A stretch of DNA of 64,000 nt from Hyphomicrobiales bacterium (GTDB lineage: Bacteria > Pseudomonadota > Alphaproteobacteria > Rhizobiales > Beijerinckiaceae). Below are positions 54,965-64,000 of this stretch, one piece after another; within the stretch, counting starts at the first letter, position 1, and each line of letters begins with the position of its first letter. The notes beneath the pieces were generated by a model, which was not told where the DNA came from, searched no databases, and saw nothing but the letters and a program-made list of their open reading frames with translations. The translations under genes and the position numbers were made by a program. Location: the NCBI GenBank assembly GCA_019075905.1, contig JAGXAM010000014.1, positions 1 to 64,000 on the forward strand. The letters run 5' to 3'.

Positions 54965-55981
54965 ATGGCACTGCCAGACTTTTCTATGCGTAGCTTGCTC
55001 GAATCGGGCGCACATTTCGGCCACCAGTCACATCGCTGGAACCCGAAAATGGCCCCCTATATTTTCGGGGCCCGCAACAACATCCATATCATCGACCTCG
55101 CCCAGACGGTGCCGCTGCTGCACCAGGCGCTGAAGGCGGTTTCCGACACGGTGGCGCGCGGCGGACGCGTGCTGATGGTGGGCACCAAGCGCCAGGCGGC
55201 CGATCTCATCGCCGACAGCGCCCGGCGCTCGGCGCAATATTACGTCAATGCCCGCTGGCTCGGCGGCATGCTGACCAACTGGAAGACGATTTCAGCCTCG
55301 ATCAACCGCCTGCGCAAGGTGGACGAAATCCTCAAGGCCGGTGCCCAGGGCCTGACCAAGAAAGAGCGACTCGTGCTGGTGCGCGAGCAGGAAAAGCTCG
55401 AAAAGGCGCTCGGCGGCATCAAGGACATGGGCGGCACGCCCGATTTGCTGTTCGTCATCGACACCAACAAGGAAGCGCTGGCGATCAAGGAAGCCAACCG
55501 CCTCGGCATTCCGGTTGCGGCCATTGTCGATACCAACTGCGATCCTGACGGCATCACCTATCCCATTCCCGGCAATGATGATGCGGGCCGGGCCATTGCA
55601 CTCTATTGCGACCTGATCGCTCGCGCGGCCCTCGACGGCATTGGCCGGGCTGATGGCGCTGCCGGCATCGACATGGGCGCCTCGGAAGCGCCGATGCCGG
55701 AAACGGCGCTGACAAATGCCGCTGACGGCACCGAAGCCGGTGCCGAGAAGTTTGAATTTCTGGCAGCGCCGCGCGGCGCGCCCGATGATCTTGCCAAAAT
55801 GCACGGCGCGGGACCGCAAATCGTGCAGAAGCTCAATGACGCGGGCATTTTTCACTATTGGCAGATTGCCAGCCTCACTGAAGCCGAGGCCGCTACGGTG
55901 GACGCCGATCTCAAGCTCGGTGGCCGCATCGCCCGCGATGGCTGGGTCGAGCAGGCCCGGTCACTGGTCGCCGGTGCCTGA
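54965..55981 (+). CDS. rpsB: 30S ribosomal protein S2 with C-terminal extension
   Basis: Small-subunit protein; S2 core at residues 1-225 ([52 protein letters not shown]). A further 110 residues follow: an acidic linker, then [31 protein letters not shown] and a [12 protein letters not shown] end. This is a helix-hairpin-helix-like domain also found at the ends of NuoE and L21 in Hyphomicrobiales. Total 338 residues against about 240-255 in E. coli. Cotranscribed with tsf. Confidence 0.95.
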   Translation: MALPDFSMRSLLESGAHFGHQSHRWNPKMAPYIFGARNNIHIIDLAQTVPLLHQALKAVSDTVARGGRVLMVGTKRQAADLIADSARRSAQYYVNARWLGGMLTNWKTISASINRLRKVDEILKAGAQGLTKKERLVLVREQEKLEKALGGIKDMGGTPDLLFVIDTNKEALAIKEANRLGIPVAAIVDTNCDPDGITYPIPGNDDAGRAIALYCDLIARAALDGIGRADGAAGIDMGASEAPMPETALTNAADGTEAGAEKFEFLAAPRGAPDDLAKMHGAGPQIVQKLNDAGIFHYWQIASLTEAEAATVDADLKLGGRIARDGWVEQARSLVAGA

Positions 55982-56005
55982 AGTCGAAACTGTGGGGATA
56001 AGACA

Positions 56006-56929
56006 ATGACTGCGATTACGGCCTCGATGGTCAAGGATCTGCGCGAAAAAACCGGCGCAGGCATGATGGATTGCAAGGTGGCGCTGACCGAAACCGGCGG
56101 CGACAGCGAAGCGGCGGTCGACTGGCTGCGCAAGAAGGGCCTGTCGAAGGCTGCCAAAAAGTCCGGCCGCGTTGCCGCTGAGGGCCTCGTGGCCGTGGCG
56201 GTGCGCGACCAGACCGGCGTTTTGGTCGAAGTCAATTCCGAGACGGATTTCGTCGCGCGCAACGAAGAGTTTCAGGCGCTGGTGCGTGCCATTGCGCTCG
56301 TCGCGCTGGAAACCGGCGACGATCTCGACAAGCTCAAGAACGCGCATTACCCCGGCGGTGACAGCGTCGATGCGGCCATTGCCAATGCGATTGCCACCAT
56401 CGGCGAGAACATGACGCTGCGCCGCACCGGCGCGCTGCATGTCAGCAAGGGCGTGATAGGCTCTTATGTGCACAATGCCGTCACCGACGGTCTTGGCAAG
56501 ATCGGCGTGATCGTTGGCCTCGAATCGGCCGGCAACACCGATGTGCTGATGCCGCTGGCGCGGCTGATCGCCCTGCATGTCGCTGCGGCCAACCCGACGG
56601 CGCTTGAAGCCTCGGCGCTGGATGCGGCGCTGGTCACGCGCGAGCGCAACCTGCTGGCCGACAAGAATGCCGGCAAGCCTGCGCATGTTCTGGAAAAGAT
56701 CATCGATAGCGGCATGAAGACCTTTTACAAGGAAGTCTGCCTCGTCGACCAGATTTCGATCCATGCCGAACATGCCGGCAAGGCGATTTCCCAGGTCATC
56801 AAGGACAGCGAGAAGGCCGCCGGAGCACCGATCGTGCTCAAGGGCTATCTGCGCTATGCCCTCGGTGAAGGCATCGACAAGCCCGAAGCTGCCGATTTCG
56901 CAGCCGAAGTGGCGGCGCTGCAATCCTGA
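56006..56929 (+). CDS. tsf: Elongation factor Ts
   Basis: Nucleotide exchange factor for EF-Tu, 307 residues. N-terminal [22 protein letters not shown], the TDFVAR motif that inserts into EF-Tu, and the [10 protein letters not shown] region are all present. Twenty-four bases after rpsB, the conserved order. Confidence 0.97.
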   Translation: MTAITASMVKDLREKTGAGMMDCKVALTETGGDSEAAVDWLRKKGLSKAAKKSGRVAAEGLVAVAVRDQTGVLVEVNSETDFVARNEEFQALVRAIALVALETGDDLDKLKNAHYPGGDSVDAAIANAIATIGENMTLRRTGALHVSKGVIGSYVHNAVTDGLGKIGVIVGLESAGNTDVLMPLARLIALHVAAANPTALEASALDAALVTRERNLLADKNAGKPAHVLEKIIDSGMKTFYKEVCLVDQISIHAEHAGKAISQVIKDSEKAAGAPIVLKGYLRYALGEGIDKPEAADFAAEVAALQS

Positions 56930-56997
56930 AATCTGCGACATTGTGAAGGGTAACAATGTCGTGCGTTTCACCCGTCTCCTAACCTGAAAGGCCAGCC

Positions 56998-57735
56998 ATG
57001 AACGCCGCCGCCCCACAATCGCGCTGGAAGCGGGCCATGGTGAAGCTTTCAGGCGAGGCGATGATGGGGTCCATGACCCATGGGCTCGATCCGGCGACAC
57101 TCAAGCGCATGGCGAGCGATCTCGCCGAAGGTGCCGCGAGCGGCGTGCAACTGGCGATTGTTGTCGGTGGCGGCAATTTCTTTCGCGGCATGCAGGGTGC
57201 TGACAAGGGCATCGAGCGGGCGCGGGCCGATTCCATCGGCATGCTGGCCACTGCGATGAATGCGCTGGCGCTGGAGGCGGCAATCGAGGCGGCCGGCTGG
57301 CCGTGCCGGGCGCTGTCAGCCATTGCCATGCCGCAGATTTGTCAGCCCTATTCGCGCCAGGCGGCGCTCAATCACATGAACAAGGGCCGCATCGTCGTGC
57401 TGGCCGGGGGCACGGGCAATCCGTTCTTCACCACCGATACCGGGGCTGTGCTGCGCGGTGCCGAGCTTTCCTGCGATGCCGTGCTCAAGGCGACGCAGGT
57501 CGATGGCGTCTATAGCGCCGATCCCAATCGCGATTCGTCAGCAACCCGCTATGATCGCCTGACCCATGACGAGGCCATAGCCCGCAACCTCGCCGTCATG
57601 GACACGGCGGCCTTCGCGCTGGCGCGCGAAAATGCGCTGCCGATCGTGGTGTTCTCGATTCGCGAGGCCGGGGCAATCACGGCGGCATTGACCGGCACCG
57701 GACGATGCACCATCGTCATGCCCGCTTCGGCGTGA
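56998..57735 (+). CDS. pyrH: UMP kinase
   Basis: Amino-acid-kinase-fold enzyme making UDP from UMP; 245 residues. MVKLSGEAMMG, VVGGGNFFRG, NPFFTTDTGAVLRGAEL and ATQVDGVYSADP are diagnostic. Follows tsf after 68 bases, in the usual order before frr. Confidence 0.97.
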   Translation: MNAAAPQSRWKRAMVKLSGEAMMGSMTHGLDPATLKRMASDLAEGAASGVQLAIVVGGGNFFRGMQGADKGIERARADSIGMLATAMNALALEAAIEAAGWPCRALSAIAMPQICQPYSRQAALNHMNKGRIVVLAGGTGNPFFTTDTGAVLRGAELSCDAVLKATQVDGVYSADPNRDSSATRYDRLTHDEAIARNLAVMDTAAFALARENALPIVVFSIREAGAITAALTGTGRCTIVMPASA

Positions 57736-57826
57736 TTGGTGTTCATGATTGCTGATTTTAGTGGCAGAATGATTGACGCCTGTTACCTCGGGCTCAAAGT
57801 GATTATGCTGAGAATCTGGAAGGACG

Positions 57827-58393
57827 ATGTCCATGGCCGCAACCTTTGATCTTGCCGATATCAAGCGGCGCATGCAGGCGAGCATCGCCAGCCTGAAGCA
57901 TGAACTGAACGGCCTTCGCACCGGGCGCGCCTCACCGACCCTGCTCGAACCGGTGCAGGTGGTTGCCTATGGCACGGCCACCCCGCTGCTGCAGGTTGCC
58001 AATATTTCGGTGGTCGAGGCGCGCATGCTGGCCGTGCAGGTGTGGGACAAGGGGCTGGTGAATGCGGTTGACAAGGCCATTCGCGATGCGAACCTCGGCC
58101 TTTCGCCCACCGTCGAGGGCCAGACCCTGCGCATCCGCATTCCCGAACTCAACGAGCAGCGCCGCAAGGAAATGGTCAAGGTGGCGCATAAATATACCGA
58201 GGACTGCCGGGTGGCGGTGCGTCACATCCGGCGCGACGGCATCGACCTGTGCAAAAAGCTGCTGAAAGACAAGCTGATTTCCGAGGATGACGAAAAGCGG
58301 CAGGCGGGTGAGGTGCAAAAGGCCACCGATGCCGCGATTCATGAGGTCGAAGCGGTGCTTGCCGCCAAAGAAAAAGAAATTATGCAGGTTTGA
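57827..58393 (+). CDS. frr: Ribosome recycling factor
   Basis: Splits post-termination ribosomes with EF-G. It has 188 residues: [40 protein letters not shown] and [17 protein letters not shown] match the family. A second in-frame ATG lies two codons in. Confidence 0.97.
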   Translation: MSMAATFDLADIKRRMQASIASLKHELNGLRTGRASPTLLEPVQVVAYGTATPLLQVANISVVEARMLAVQVWDKGLVNAVDKAIRDANLGLSPTVEGQTLRIRIPELNEQRRKEMVKVAHKYTEDCRVAVRHIRRDGIDLCKKLLKDKLISEDDEKRQAGEVQKATDAAIHEVEAVLAAKEKEIMQV

Positions 58394-58437
58394 GCGCAAT
58401 ATGTGTTGGCACATAGCAGCAGGAGCGCGCGAGACCT

Positions 58438-59214
58438 ATGAATGACATGCCGTCAGTGCCCGCGATCGTGCCGAATGCAACACTGGCCGGACTCAGTGTC
58501 GGCATTATCATGGATGGCAACGGGCGCTGGGCGCAGGCGCGCGGCCTGCCGCGCTTAGAGGGCCACAGGCGCGGCATGGAGGCCTTACGCGGTTGCGTGC
58601 GCAGCGCACCGGGCCTTGGTGTGCGCTATCTGACGCTCTACAGCTTTTCCGTCGAAAACTGGTCGCGCCCGCCGGACGAGGTTGAAGACCTCATGGGTCT
58701 GCTCCGGCTCTATCTGCGCCGCGATCTTGCCGAACTCAACCGCAATGGGGTGCGCGTCAGGATCATCGGCGAACGCAAAGGCCTTCCCCCCGGCATTGCC
58801 GGCTTGCTCGACGAGGCCGAGGCGACGACAGCGCGCAACAGCAAGCTCGATCTGGTGCTGGCCTTCAATTATGGCGGGCGCCAGGAGATTACCCGGGCCA
58901 TGCGCCGGCTCGCCGACAAGGTGAAAGCCGGGACGCTGGCGCCGCAGGCGATCAGCCTTGAGGACATCGATGGCGCGCTCGATACGGCCGGCGTGCCGGA
59001 TCCCGAGGTGATCATCCGCACCTCAGGCGAGCAGCGGCTGTCGAATTTCCTGCTGTGGCAGGCTGCCTATGCGGAATTTGTGTTTCTGCCGGCGCTGTGG
59101 CCGGATTTTGATGAAGCCATGTTCGCTGCGGCGCTCGATGAATTCAGGCTGCGCACGCGGCGGTTTGGCGGGCGCAATGAATGCGCGCCCAGCGCAAGGG
59201 TGGTTCGCTCGTGA
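58438..59214 (+). CDS. uppS: Undecaprenyl diphosphate synthase
   Basis: Cis-prenyltransferase making the C55 carrier for cell-wall precursors. [11 protein letters not shown] with catalytic Asp26, the [11 protein letters not shown] region, and [21 protein letters not shown] are clear. Its stop overlaps the cdsA start. Confidence 0.97.
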   Translation: MNDMPSVPAIVPNATLAGLSVGIIMDGNGRWAQARGLPRLEGHRRGMEALRGCVRSAPGLGVRYLTLYSFSVENWSRPPDEVEDLMGLLRLYLRRDLAELNRNGVRVRIIGERKGLPPGIAGLLDEAEATTARNSKLDLVLAFNYGGRQEITRAMRRLADKVKAGTLAPQAISLEDIDGALDTAGVPDPEVIIRTSGEQRLSNFLLWQAAYAEFVFLPALWPDFDEAMFAAALDEFRLRTRRFGGRNECAPSARVVRS

Positions 59215-60083
59215 GCACCGGAAAAGCCAACGGCTCGGAATTGTGGCTCAAGAGCGCATTGGCCAAACTGCAGGATTTGAAGATACGCATCATCTCCGGC
59301 GTGGTCATGGCCAGTCTGGCGCTGGTCTGCCTGTGGGCGGGCGGCTGGCTGTTCTCGTTCTGCTGGCTGTTCCTGAGCGCCATGGTGGCGTTTGAATGGC
59401 AGACCATGGTGACGCCGCAGGCGAGCACGACCCGCAACATTGTGGCACTCGTCATGCTGCTGGCCATGGCGAGTGCGATGAATCTGGCAGGTGCCGGGGC
59501 GGCGCTGGAATGCCTGCTGGCCGGCGTCGTCGCCATAGCCGCGCTGGCACCGGCGGGACAGCGGCTTTGGGCAGGCGGCGGCGCGCTTTATGCTGGCACC
59601 TTGCTGCTGGCGGTGATGGACTTGCGGTTCTCGCTGTCGCCTTTCGGATTCCTGGCCTTGTTCTGGCTGTTTGGCGTGGTGTGGATGACCGACATCATGG
59701 CCTATTTTGGCGGCCGCCTCATTGGCGGCGCGAAATTATGGCCGCAAGTGTCGCCCTCCAAGACCTGGGCGGGCACATTGAGCGGGCTCATCAGCGGCAC
59801 ATTGGCGGGTGCCGGCATTGTCTGGCTGGCGGGAATGCCGGTGTCCTGGCCGCTGGTACTGCTGCTCGGGGTCGCGGCCTCGCTGGTGGCGCAGGGCGGC
59901 GATTTGCTGGAATCAGCCATGAAGCGGCATTTCGGCGTAAAGGATTCATCGCCGTTCATCCCCGGCCATGGCGGCTTCATGGACCGGCTCGACGGCTTTA
60001 TCGCTGCCAGTATCTTCGTCGCCCTGTTCGGCTTCCTGCGCCTTGATGCGCCGATGGCGGCAGCGGGACTGTTTCAATGGTAA
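59211..60083 (+). CDS. cdsA: Phosphatidate cytidylyltransferase
   Basis: Membrane enzyme forming CDP-diacylglycerol, 290 residues and about seven spans. The signature [28 protein letters not shown] is complete. A GTG start at 59211 overlaps the uppS stop (GTGA); an ATG at 59181 would extend it by ten residues. Overlaps dxr by seven bases. Confidence 0.95.
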   Translation: MSTGKANGSELWLKSALAKLQDLKIRIISGVVMASLALVCLWAGGWLFSFCWLFLSAMVAFEWQTMVTPQASTTRNIVALVMLLAMASAMNLAGAGAALECLLAGVVAIAALAPAGQRLWAGGGALYAGTLLLAVMDLRFSLSPFGFLALFWLFGVVWMTDIMAYFGGRLIGGAKLWPQVSPSKTWAGTLSGLISGTLAGAGIVWLAGMPVSWPLVLLLGVAASLVAQGGDLLESAMKRHFGVKDSSPFIPGHGGFMDRLDGFIAASIFVALFGFLRLDAPMAAAGLFQW

Positions 60084-61246
60084 GTCCACGCGCTGCGCCG
60101 AGGCGGCTGGTGATTTTGGGCGCGACCGGCTCGATTGGCCGCTCCACCGCCGACCTGATTGCCGATCATCCTGATTTCATCGTCGAAGCCGTGGTCGGAG
60201 GCAGCGATGCCGCGGCGCTGGCCGCCATGGCCCGCCGGCTAAAGGCGCGGCACGCGGCGCTGCATGATGAGCGCGGCCTTGCGGCCCTGCGGGCAGCGCT
60301 GGCAGGCAGTGACACAAGCGCTGCGGCCGGTGAGGCGGCGGTGATCGAGGCGGCGCAGCGGCCCTGCGATATTGTGGTCGCCGCCATTGTCGGCATAGCC
60401 GGGCTGAAGCCGACATTTGCCGCCCTGCAGCCCGGGCGCACGATGGCGCTCGCCAATAAGGAATGCCTGGTTTCGGCGGGGTCAGCCTTCATGGCCGAAG
60501 TGGCGCGGCGCGGCGTGCAGTTGCTGCCGATGGACAGCGAGCATAACGCGATCTTTCAGGCGCTGAATGGCCGTGATGCCAGCAGCGTCGAGCAGATGGT
60601 GCTGACGGCATCGGGCGGGCCGTTCCTGCGCTGGAGCGCCGAAGCGATCGAAGCGGCCGACGTGGCTGCGGCGCTGGCTCATCCCAACTGGAGCATGGGC
60701 CGCAAGGTGACGATCGATTCCGCCGGCTTGATGAACAAGGGGCTGGAACTGATCGAGGCGCAGGCGCTGTTCCGGATCGCGCCAGAAAAGCTTGATGTCG
60801 TGGTGCATCCGCAATCGGTCGTGCATGGCATGGTGTCGTTCAGCGACGGCACGGTGCTGGCCGGCCTGTCGGTTCCCGATATGCGCACGCCCATCGCCCA
60901 TTGCCTCGGCCATCCCGACCGGATGGCAACCTCCTGCCGACGGCTGGATCTGGCGGCGCTTGGCGGGCTGACATTCGAGGCGCCCGATCATGCCCGCTTT
61001 CCCGCCCTGCAACTGGCGATTGACGCCATGAAAACCGGGCAAGGCCTGCCAACCGTGCTCAATGCCGCCAATGAGCTGGCGGTCGAGGCTTTTCTCGCCG
61101 GCAAGATAAAATTTGGCGATATTGCCCGTCTTGTGGGCCGCGCCTGCGAGGCAGCGCTGCGCCACGGCGAGGCAAAAAGCCCGCAGACACTGGCGGAAGC
61201 CATCGGCGTTGACCATATTGCAAGAGAAAGGTTCGCCACCCCCTAG
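60077..61246 (+). CDS. dxr: 1-deoxy-D-xylulose 5-phosphate reductoisomerase
   Basis: Second enzyme of the MEP isoprenoid pathway, 389 residues. NADPH motif LGATGSIGRSTADLI, ALANKECLVSAG, metal site MDSEHNAIFQAL, LTASGGPFL, and HPNWSMGRKVTIDSAGLMNKGLE are all present. ATG overlaps the cdsA stop. Confidence 0.97.
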   Translation: MVSPRAAPRRLVILGATGSIGRSTADLIADHPDFIVEAVVGGSDAAALAAMARRLKARHAALHDERGLAALRAALAGSDTSAAAGEAAVIEAAQRPCDIVVAAIVGIAGLKPTFAALQPGRTMALANKECLVSAGSAFMAEVARRGVQLLPMDSEHNAIFQALNGRDASSVEQMVLTASGGPFLRWSAEAIEAADVAAALAHPNWSMGRKVTIDSAGLMNKGLELIEAQALFRIAPEKLDVVVHPQSVVHGMVSFSDGTVLAGLSVPDMRTPIAHCLGHPDRMATSCRRLDLAALGGLTFEAPDHARFPALQLAIDAMKTGQGLPTVLNAANELAVEAFLAGKIKFGDIARLVGRACEAALRHGEAKSPQTLAEAIGVDHIARERFATP

Positions 61247-61351
61247 GCGCGCGGCATTCTATCCGGCATGGTAACGAAATAGTAACCATATGACCTTGGC
61301 CCTGACTATGGCGCGTTACGCCGGAACGGGCTCAACAGAAGGTGCGTAGCG

Positions 61352-62485
61352 ATGTCAGGATTTCATGCAATCTGGGTAGTCTTTACGGACATTGTCCCCT
61401 ACCTGCTGGTGCTCACGAGTATCGTGTTCGTGCATGAAATGGGGCATTTTCTGGTCGGGCGCTGGTGCGGCGTCAAGGTCGATGCTTTCTCGATCGGCAT
61501 AGGGCCGGAAATTTTCGGCTTTGATGACAAGCGCGGCACGCATTGGCGGCTCGCCGCCTATCCGATTGGCGGCTACGTCAAATTCCATGGCGATGCCAAT
61601 GGCGCCAGCGTTCCCGACAATGACAGCGTCGATGCCATGTCGAAGCAGGAGCGCTCCGTGACCCTGCAAGGCCAGCCGGTCTGGAAACGGGCGCTGGTGG
61701 TGGCCGCCGGGCCGGGGGTGAATTTCATCTTTGCCATCCTGCTGTTTTCCGGCATGTTTTACATCTCGGGCCGCAATGAGCTGCCGGCGGTCGTGGCCAG
61801 CGTCGCCAAGACCAGCGTGGCTGCGACGGCGGGGTTTGAGCCGGGCGACAAGATTGTCGCCATTGGCGCGACAAAAATCAACGATTTCAATGATGTGCAA
61901 CGCATCATCATGAACAGCGCACATGTGCCGCTGGGCGTGACGGTGCTGCGCCATGGACAAACCGTGCTGCTGCAAGTGACGCCGGCGGCGGTTGTGATCA
62001 AATCCAGCCTTGGCGACCAGACCATCGGGCGCATCGGCATCCAGAATGACGCCAGCCCCGGCGCCTGGCAGCATATATCCTATTCGCTGCCGGGGGCCCT
62101 GCGCGCCGGTTCAGCCGAGACCTGGTATTGGGTCGCCAATACCGGCACCGCCCTGAAGCGCATCGTCACCGGGCACGCTTCGGCGAGCCAGATCTCGGGG
62201 CCGATCCGCATCGGCGCCCTTGCCGGGAAAATGGCGCGCTCGTCCTTTGACAGCCTGATCAGCCTGATGGCGATCCTGTCGGTGTCGATCGGCTTGATGA
62301 ACCTCTTGCCGATTCCGATGCTCGATGGCGGCCACCTGCTGTTTTATGCCTATGAGGCGGTGTTCCGGCGTCCGATGAGCGAGCGGGTGCAGGAATATGG
62401 CTTCCGGTTCGGGCTCGCCACGGTGGCCGCTATGATGATATTCGCCATTTCCAATGACATCTTGCAGATGCTGCACCTCGTATGA
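61352..62485 (+). CDS. rseP: RseP site-2 membrane protease
   Basis: Intramembrane zinc metalloprotease of 377 residues. HEMGH (His28, Glu29, His32) near the N-terminus, one central PDZ domain (GFEPGDKIVAIGATKI), and the third zinc ligand in NLLPIPMLDGGHLL. It cleaves anti-sigma factors and signal-peptide remnants. bamA, the usual next gene in alphaproteobacteria, does not follow. Confidence 0.96.
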   Translation: MSGFHAIWVVFTDIVPYLLVLTSIVFVHEMGHFLVGRWCGVKVDAFSIGIGPEIFGFDDKRGTHWRLAAYPIGGYVKFHGDANGASVPDNDSVDAMSKQERSVTLQGQPVWKRALVVAAGPGVNFIFAILLFSGMFYISGRNELPAVVASVAKTSVAATAGFEPGDKIVAIGATKINDFNDVQRIIMNSAHVPLGVTVLRHGQTVLLQVTPAAVVIKSSLGDQTIGRIGIQNDASPGAWQHISYSLPGALRAGSAETWYWVANTGTALKRIVTGHASASQISGPIRIGALAGKMARSSFDSLISLMAILSVSIGLMNLLPIPMLDGGHLLFYAYEAVFRRPMSERVQEYGFRFGLATVAAMMIFAISNDILQMLHLV

Positions 62486-62515
62486 GGGCAGCACGCTACT
62501 GACTGAAGGGGGCCG

Positions 62516-63268
62516 ATGATGAGCACGCCTGCGCGCATTGCGCTTGTTACCGGGGCAGGAACCGGGGTTGGCCGCGCCGCGGCGCACGGGTTGATGCAGG
62601 CCGGCTGGCAGGTGTGGCTGACCGGACGGCGGGCCGCGCTGTTGCAGGAAACGGCGGCGCTGGCGCCGGGCCTCGCGCATGTCCATGCCTGCGATGTGAC
62701 CGATCCTGATGCGGTGGCGTCGCTGTTTGCGGCAATCAAGGCGCAGTCGGGCCGGCTGGACTTGCTGTTCAACAATGCCGGGACCGGCGCGCCGCCGGTG
62801 CCGATGGAAGATATCACTTTCGCACAATGGCAGAATGTGCTGGCCGTCAATCTGACAGCCGCCTTCCTGTGCACGCAGCAGGCGTTGCGGATGATGAAGG
62901 CGCAGACGCCGCGCGGCGGGCGGATCATCAATAATGCGTCGATTTCGGCGCAGGCACCGCGCCCGAATTCGGCACCCTATACGGCCACCAAGCACGCCAT
63001 TACCGGCCTGACGAAATCGACCATCCTCGATGGCCGGGCTTTCGATATCGCCTGCGGCCAGATCGACATCGGCAATGCCGCGACCGAGATGACCGAAGCG
63101 ATGAAGCAGGGCGTGCGCCAGGCTGATGGCTCGCTGAAACCGGAACCGCGCATTGACCCCAAACTGGTTGCCGACGCGCTGGTCTATATGGCAGGCCTGC
63201 CGCTCGAGGCCAATGTGCCGTTCATCACCGTCATGGCGACCAAAATGCCTTTGACCGGGCGCGGCTGA
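62516..63268 (+). CDS. SDR family oxidoreductase
   Basis: Classical short-chain dehydrogenase of 250 residues: TGAGTGVG cofactor motif, [14 protein letters not shown] with the catalytic Ser, and [11 protein letters not shown] with Tyr and Lys. The C-terminus ([17 protein letters not shown]) resembles NAD(P)-dependent alcohol or sugar dehydrogenases. Substrate unknown. Thirty bases after rseP; probably read through with the glutathione transferase gene. Confidence 0.9.
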   Translation: MMSTPARIALVTGAGTGVGRAAAHGLMQAGWQVWLTGRRAALLQETAALAPGLAHVHACDVTDPDAVASLFAAIKAQSGRLDLLFNNAGTGAPPVPMEDITFAQWQNVLAVNLTAAFLCTQQALRMMKAQTPRGGRIINNASISAQAPRPNSAPYTATKHAITGLTKSTILDGRAFDIACGQIDIGNAATEMTEAMKQGVRQADGSLKPEPRIDPKLVADALVYMAGLPLEANVPFITVMATKMPLTGRG

Positions 63269-63290
63269 CGGCAAACCCCACGAGACGACC

Positions 63291-63944
63291 ATGCACCTTA
63301 CAATTGCCAACAAAGCCTATTCGTCATGGTCGCTGCGACCATGGATCCTGATGCGGCATTTCGCCATTCCCTTCGATGAAACCGTGGTGCGGCTGCGCCA
63401 GAGCGATACGGCGGCACGCCTGCTCGCCGTCTCCCCGGCCGGCAAGGCTCCGGTGCTGCAGGATGGCGACATATATGTCTGGGAATCGCTGGCGATCATG
63501 GAATATCTGGCGGAAAGCCTTCCGCATCTTGCCATCTGGCCGCGCGACAAGGCGGCGCGCGCCCATGCCCGAGCACTGGCTTGCGAGATGCATGCCGGGT
63601 TCATGGCGCTGCGCCAGGCCTGCCCGACCAATTTTCGCCGCGCGCCCGGCGCCCCGCGCCAGGCCATAGGCGCCGAGGCGCTGGCCAATGTCGCCCGCAT
63701 CGAGGCGCTGATTGCCGGCAGCCGGCAGCGCTACGGGGCGGCGGGGGCGTTTTTGTTTGGCGAATTCTGCGCCGCCGATGCCATGTATGCCCCGGTCGTC
63801 AACCGGCTTTACGCCTATGATCTCAAGGTCAATGCCACGACACGTGCGTATATGGCGGCGATGCAGGCGCTGCCGGCCTGGCAGGCTTGGCACAAGGATG
63901 CGGCGGCCGAGCCCTGGGTGATCGAGGACTATGAAATCGCCTGA
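63291..63944 (+). CDS. Glutathione S-transferase family protein
   Basis: Protein of 217 residues. The thioredoxin-like N-terminal domain (LTIANKAYSSWSLRPWILMRHFAI, the VPVL-type APVLQDGD and WESLAIMEYLAE) and an alpha-helical C-terminal domain (FGEFCAADAMYAPVVNRLYAY) match the beta/zeta-like GST group. The Ser in YSSWS is the likely catalytic residue. Twenty-two bases after the SDR gene. Confidence 0.92.
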   Translation: MHLTIANKAYSSWSLRPWILMRHFAIPFDETVVRLRQSDTAARLLAVSPAGKAPVLQDGDIYVWESLAIMEYLAESLPHLAIWPRDKAARAHARALACEMHAGFMALRQACPTNFRRAPGAPRQAIGAEALANVARIEALIAGSRQRYGAAGAFLFGEFCAADAMYAPVVNRLYAYDLKVNATTRAYMAAMQALPAWQAWHKDAAAEPWVIEDYEIA

Positions 63945-63962
63945 TGCCGCAGCGCGCGGCCA

Positions 63963-64000
63963 TCAGGCAAGATGGGCGAATTCTGCGACGACGGCCTCAT
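63963..64000 (-). CDS. Possible 3' end of a minus-strand gene
   Basis: The last bases read on the minus strand as EAVVAEFAHLA and a stop at 63963-63965. This looks like a natural protein C-terminus and the region is close behind the GST gene in convergent orientation, but only 12 codons are visible, so it is a guess. Confidence 0.25.
   Translation of the reverse strand, partial: EAVVAEFAHLA

Noticed and set aside
61271-61285. GTAA-N7-GTAA before rseP as a CtrA box
   Set aside because: Each half-site has G instead of T at the first position of TTAA, and CtrA control of rseP is not expected.
62111-63313. Minus-strand open frame of 400 codons across rseP and the SDR gene
   Set aside because: Antisense shadow; spans two real genes and shows no domain.

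Overview
The window is about 63% GC, densely packed, and reads as chromosomal DNA of an alphaproteobacterium of the order Hyphomicrobiales (Rhizobiales), perhaps near the Beijerinckiaceae. The evidence is the divK-pleD pair, a cytosolic PdhS-type kinase, phasins, a DinB with an N-terminal zinc ribbon, an S2 protein with a GVGP-type C-terminal domain, DUF3572, DUF2093 and DUF3108 proteins, and a tRNA-His with no G-1 and with U72 and A73, a trait of one alphaproteobacterial clade. There is no rRNA operon, CRISPR array, prophage or complete insertion sequence.

Left part (1-19 kb): dinB (cut by the edge), DUF3572, the cell-cycle pair divK-pleD, rpmG, pyrE and a DUF815 ATPase. An orphan secreted protein and a di-haem oxidoreductase follow, then a D-xylose-type ABC transporter (xylFHG). 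Next come a thioredoxin of the CnoX class, a LON-domain protein, a Trm112-like protein, a Ubi-type FAD hydroxylase, tesB, the nitrogen pair glnK-amtB with a candidate sigma-54 promoter, and rnd-lptC-lptA on the minus strand.

Middle (19-46 kb): an M23 peptidase, ybgC, an FAD oxidoreductase, lepA, an aminotransferase, and a fasciclin / ECF sigma / RskA-type anti-sigma operon. These are followed by DUF3108, DUF2093, tRNA-Ile(CAT), mfd, apaG, a DUF2235 hydrolase, tRNA-His, two phasin genes, the PdhS-like kinase, a half-size TauE, a YCII-ECF42 sigma module with a recognisable promoter, tRNA-Ala, a pair of 2OG-Fe(II) oxygenases, an ArsR regulator and a LacI regulator with its own operator.

Right part (46-64 kb): rpsF-rpsR-rplI and xylB on the minus strand, then a long plus-strand housekeeping run: fabD-fabG-acpP-fabF-mltG, rpsB-tsf, pyrH-frr-uppS-cdsA-dxr-rseP, and an SDR plus a glutathione transferase where bamA usually lies.

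How parts fit: xylFHG imports a pentose that XylB could phosphorylate; the LacI protein is a plausible but unproven regulator. DivK, PleD and the PdhS-like kinase belong to one asymmetric-division pathway. GlnK gates AmtB. The phasins imply polyhydroxyalkanoate granules. The most interesting non-coding signals are two GNRA-capped hairpins placed directly after genes for abundant exported proteins inside operons, a LacI operator lying exactly in a promoter spacer, an ECF42 promoter in front of yciI, and an AT-rich stem-loop just upstream of acpP. I did not find a wholly new defence or mobile system; the best candidates for something undescribed are the tandem 2OG oxygenases and the phasin with a lysine/alanine/proline tail.
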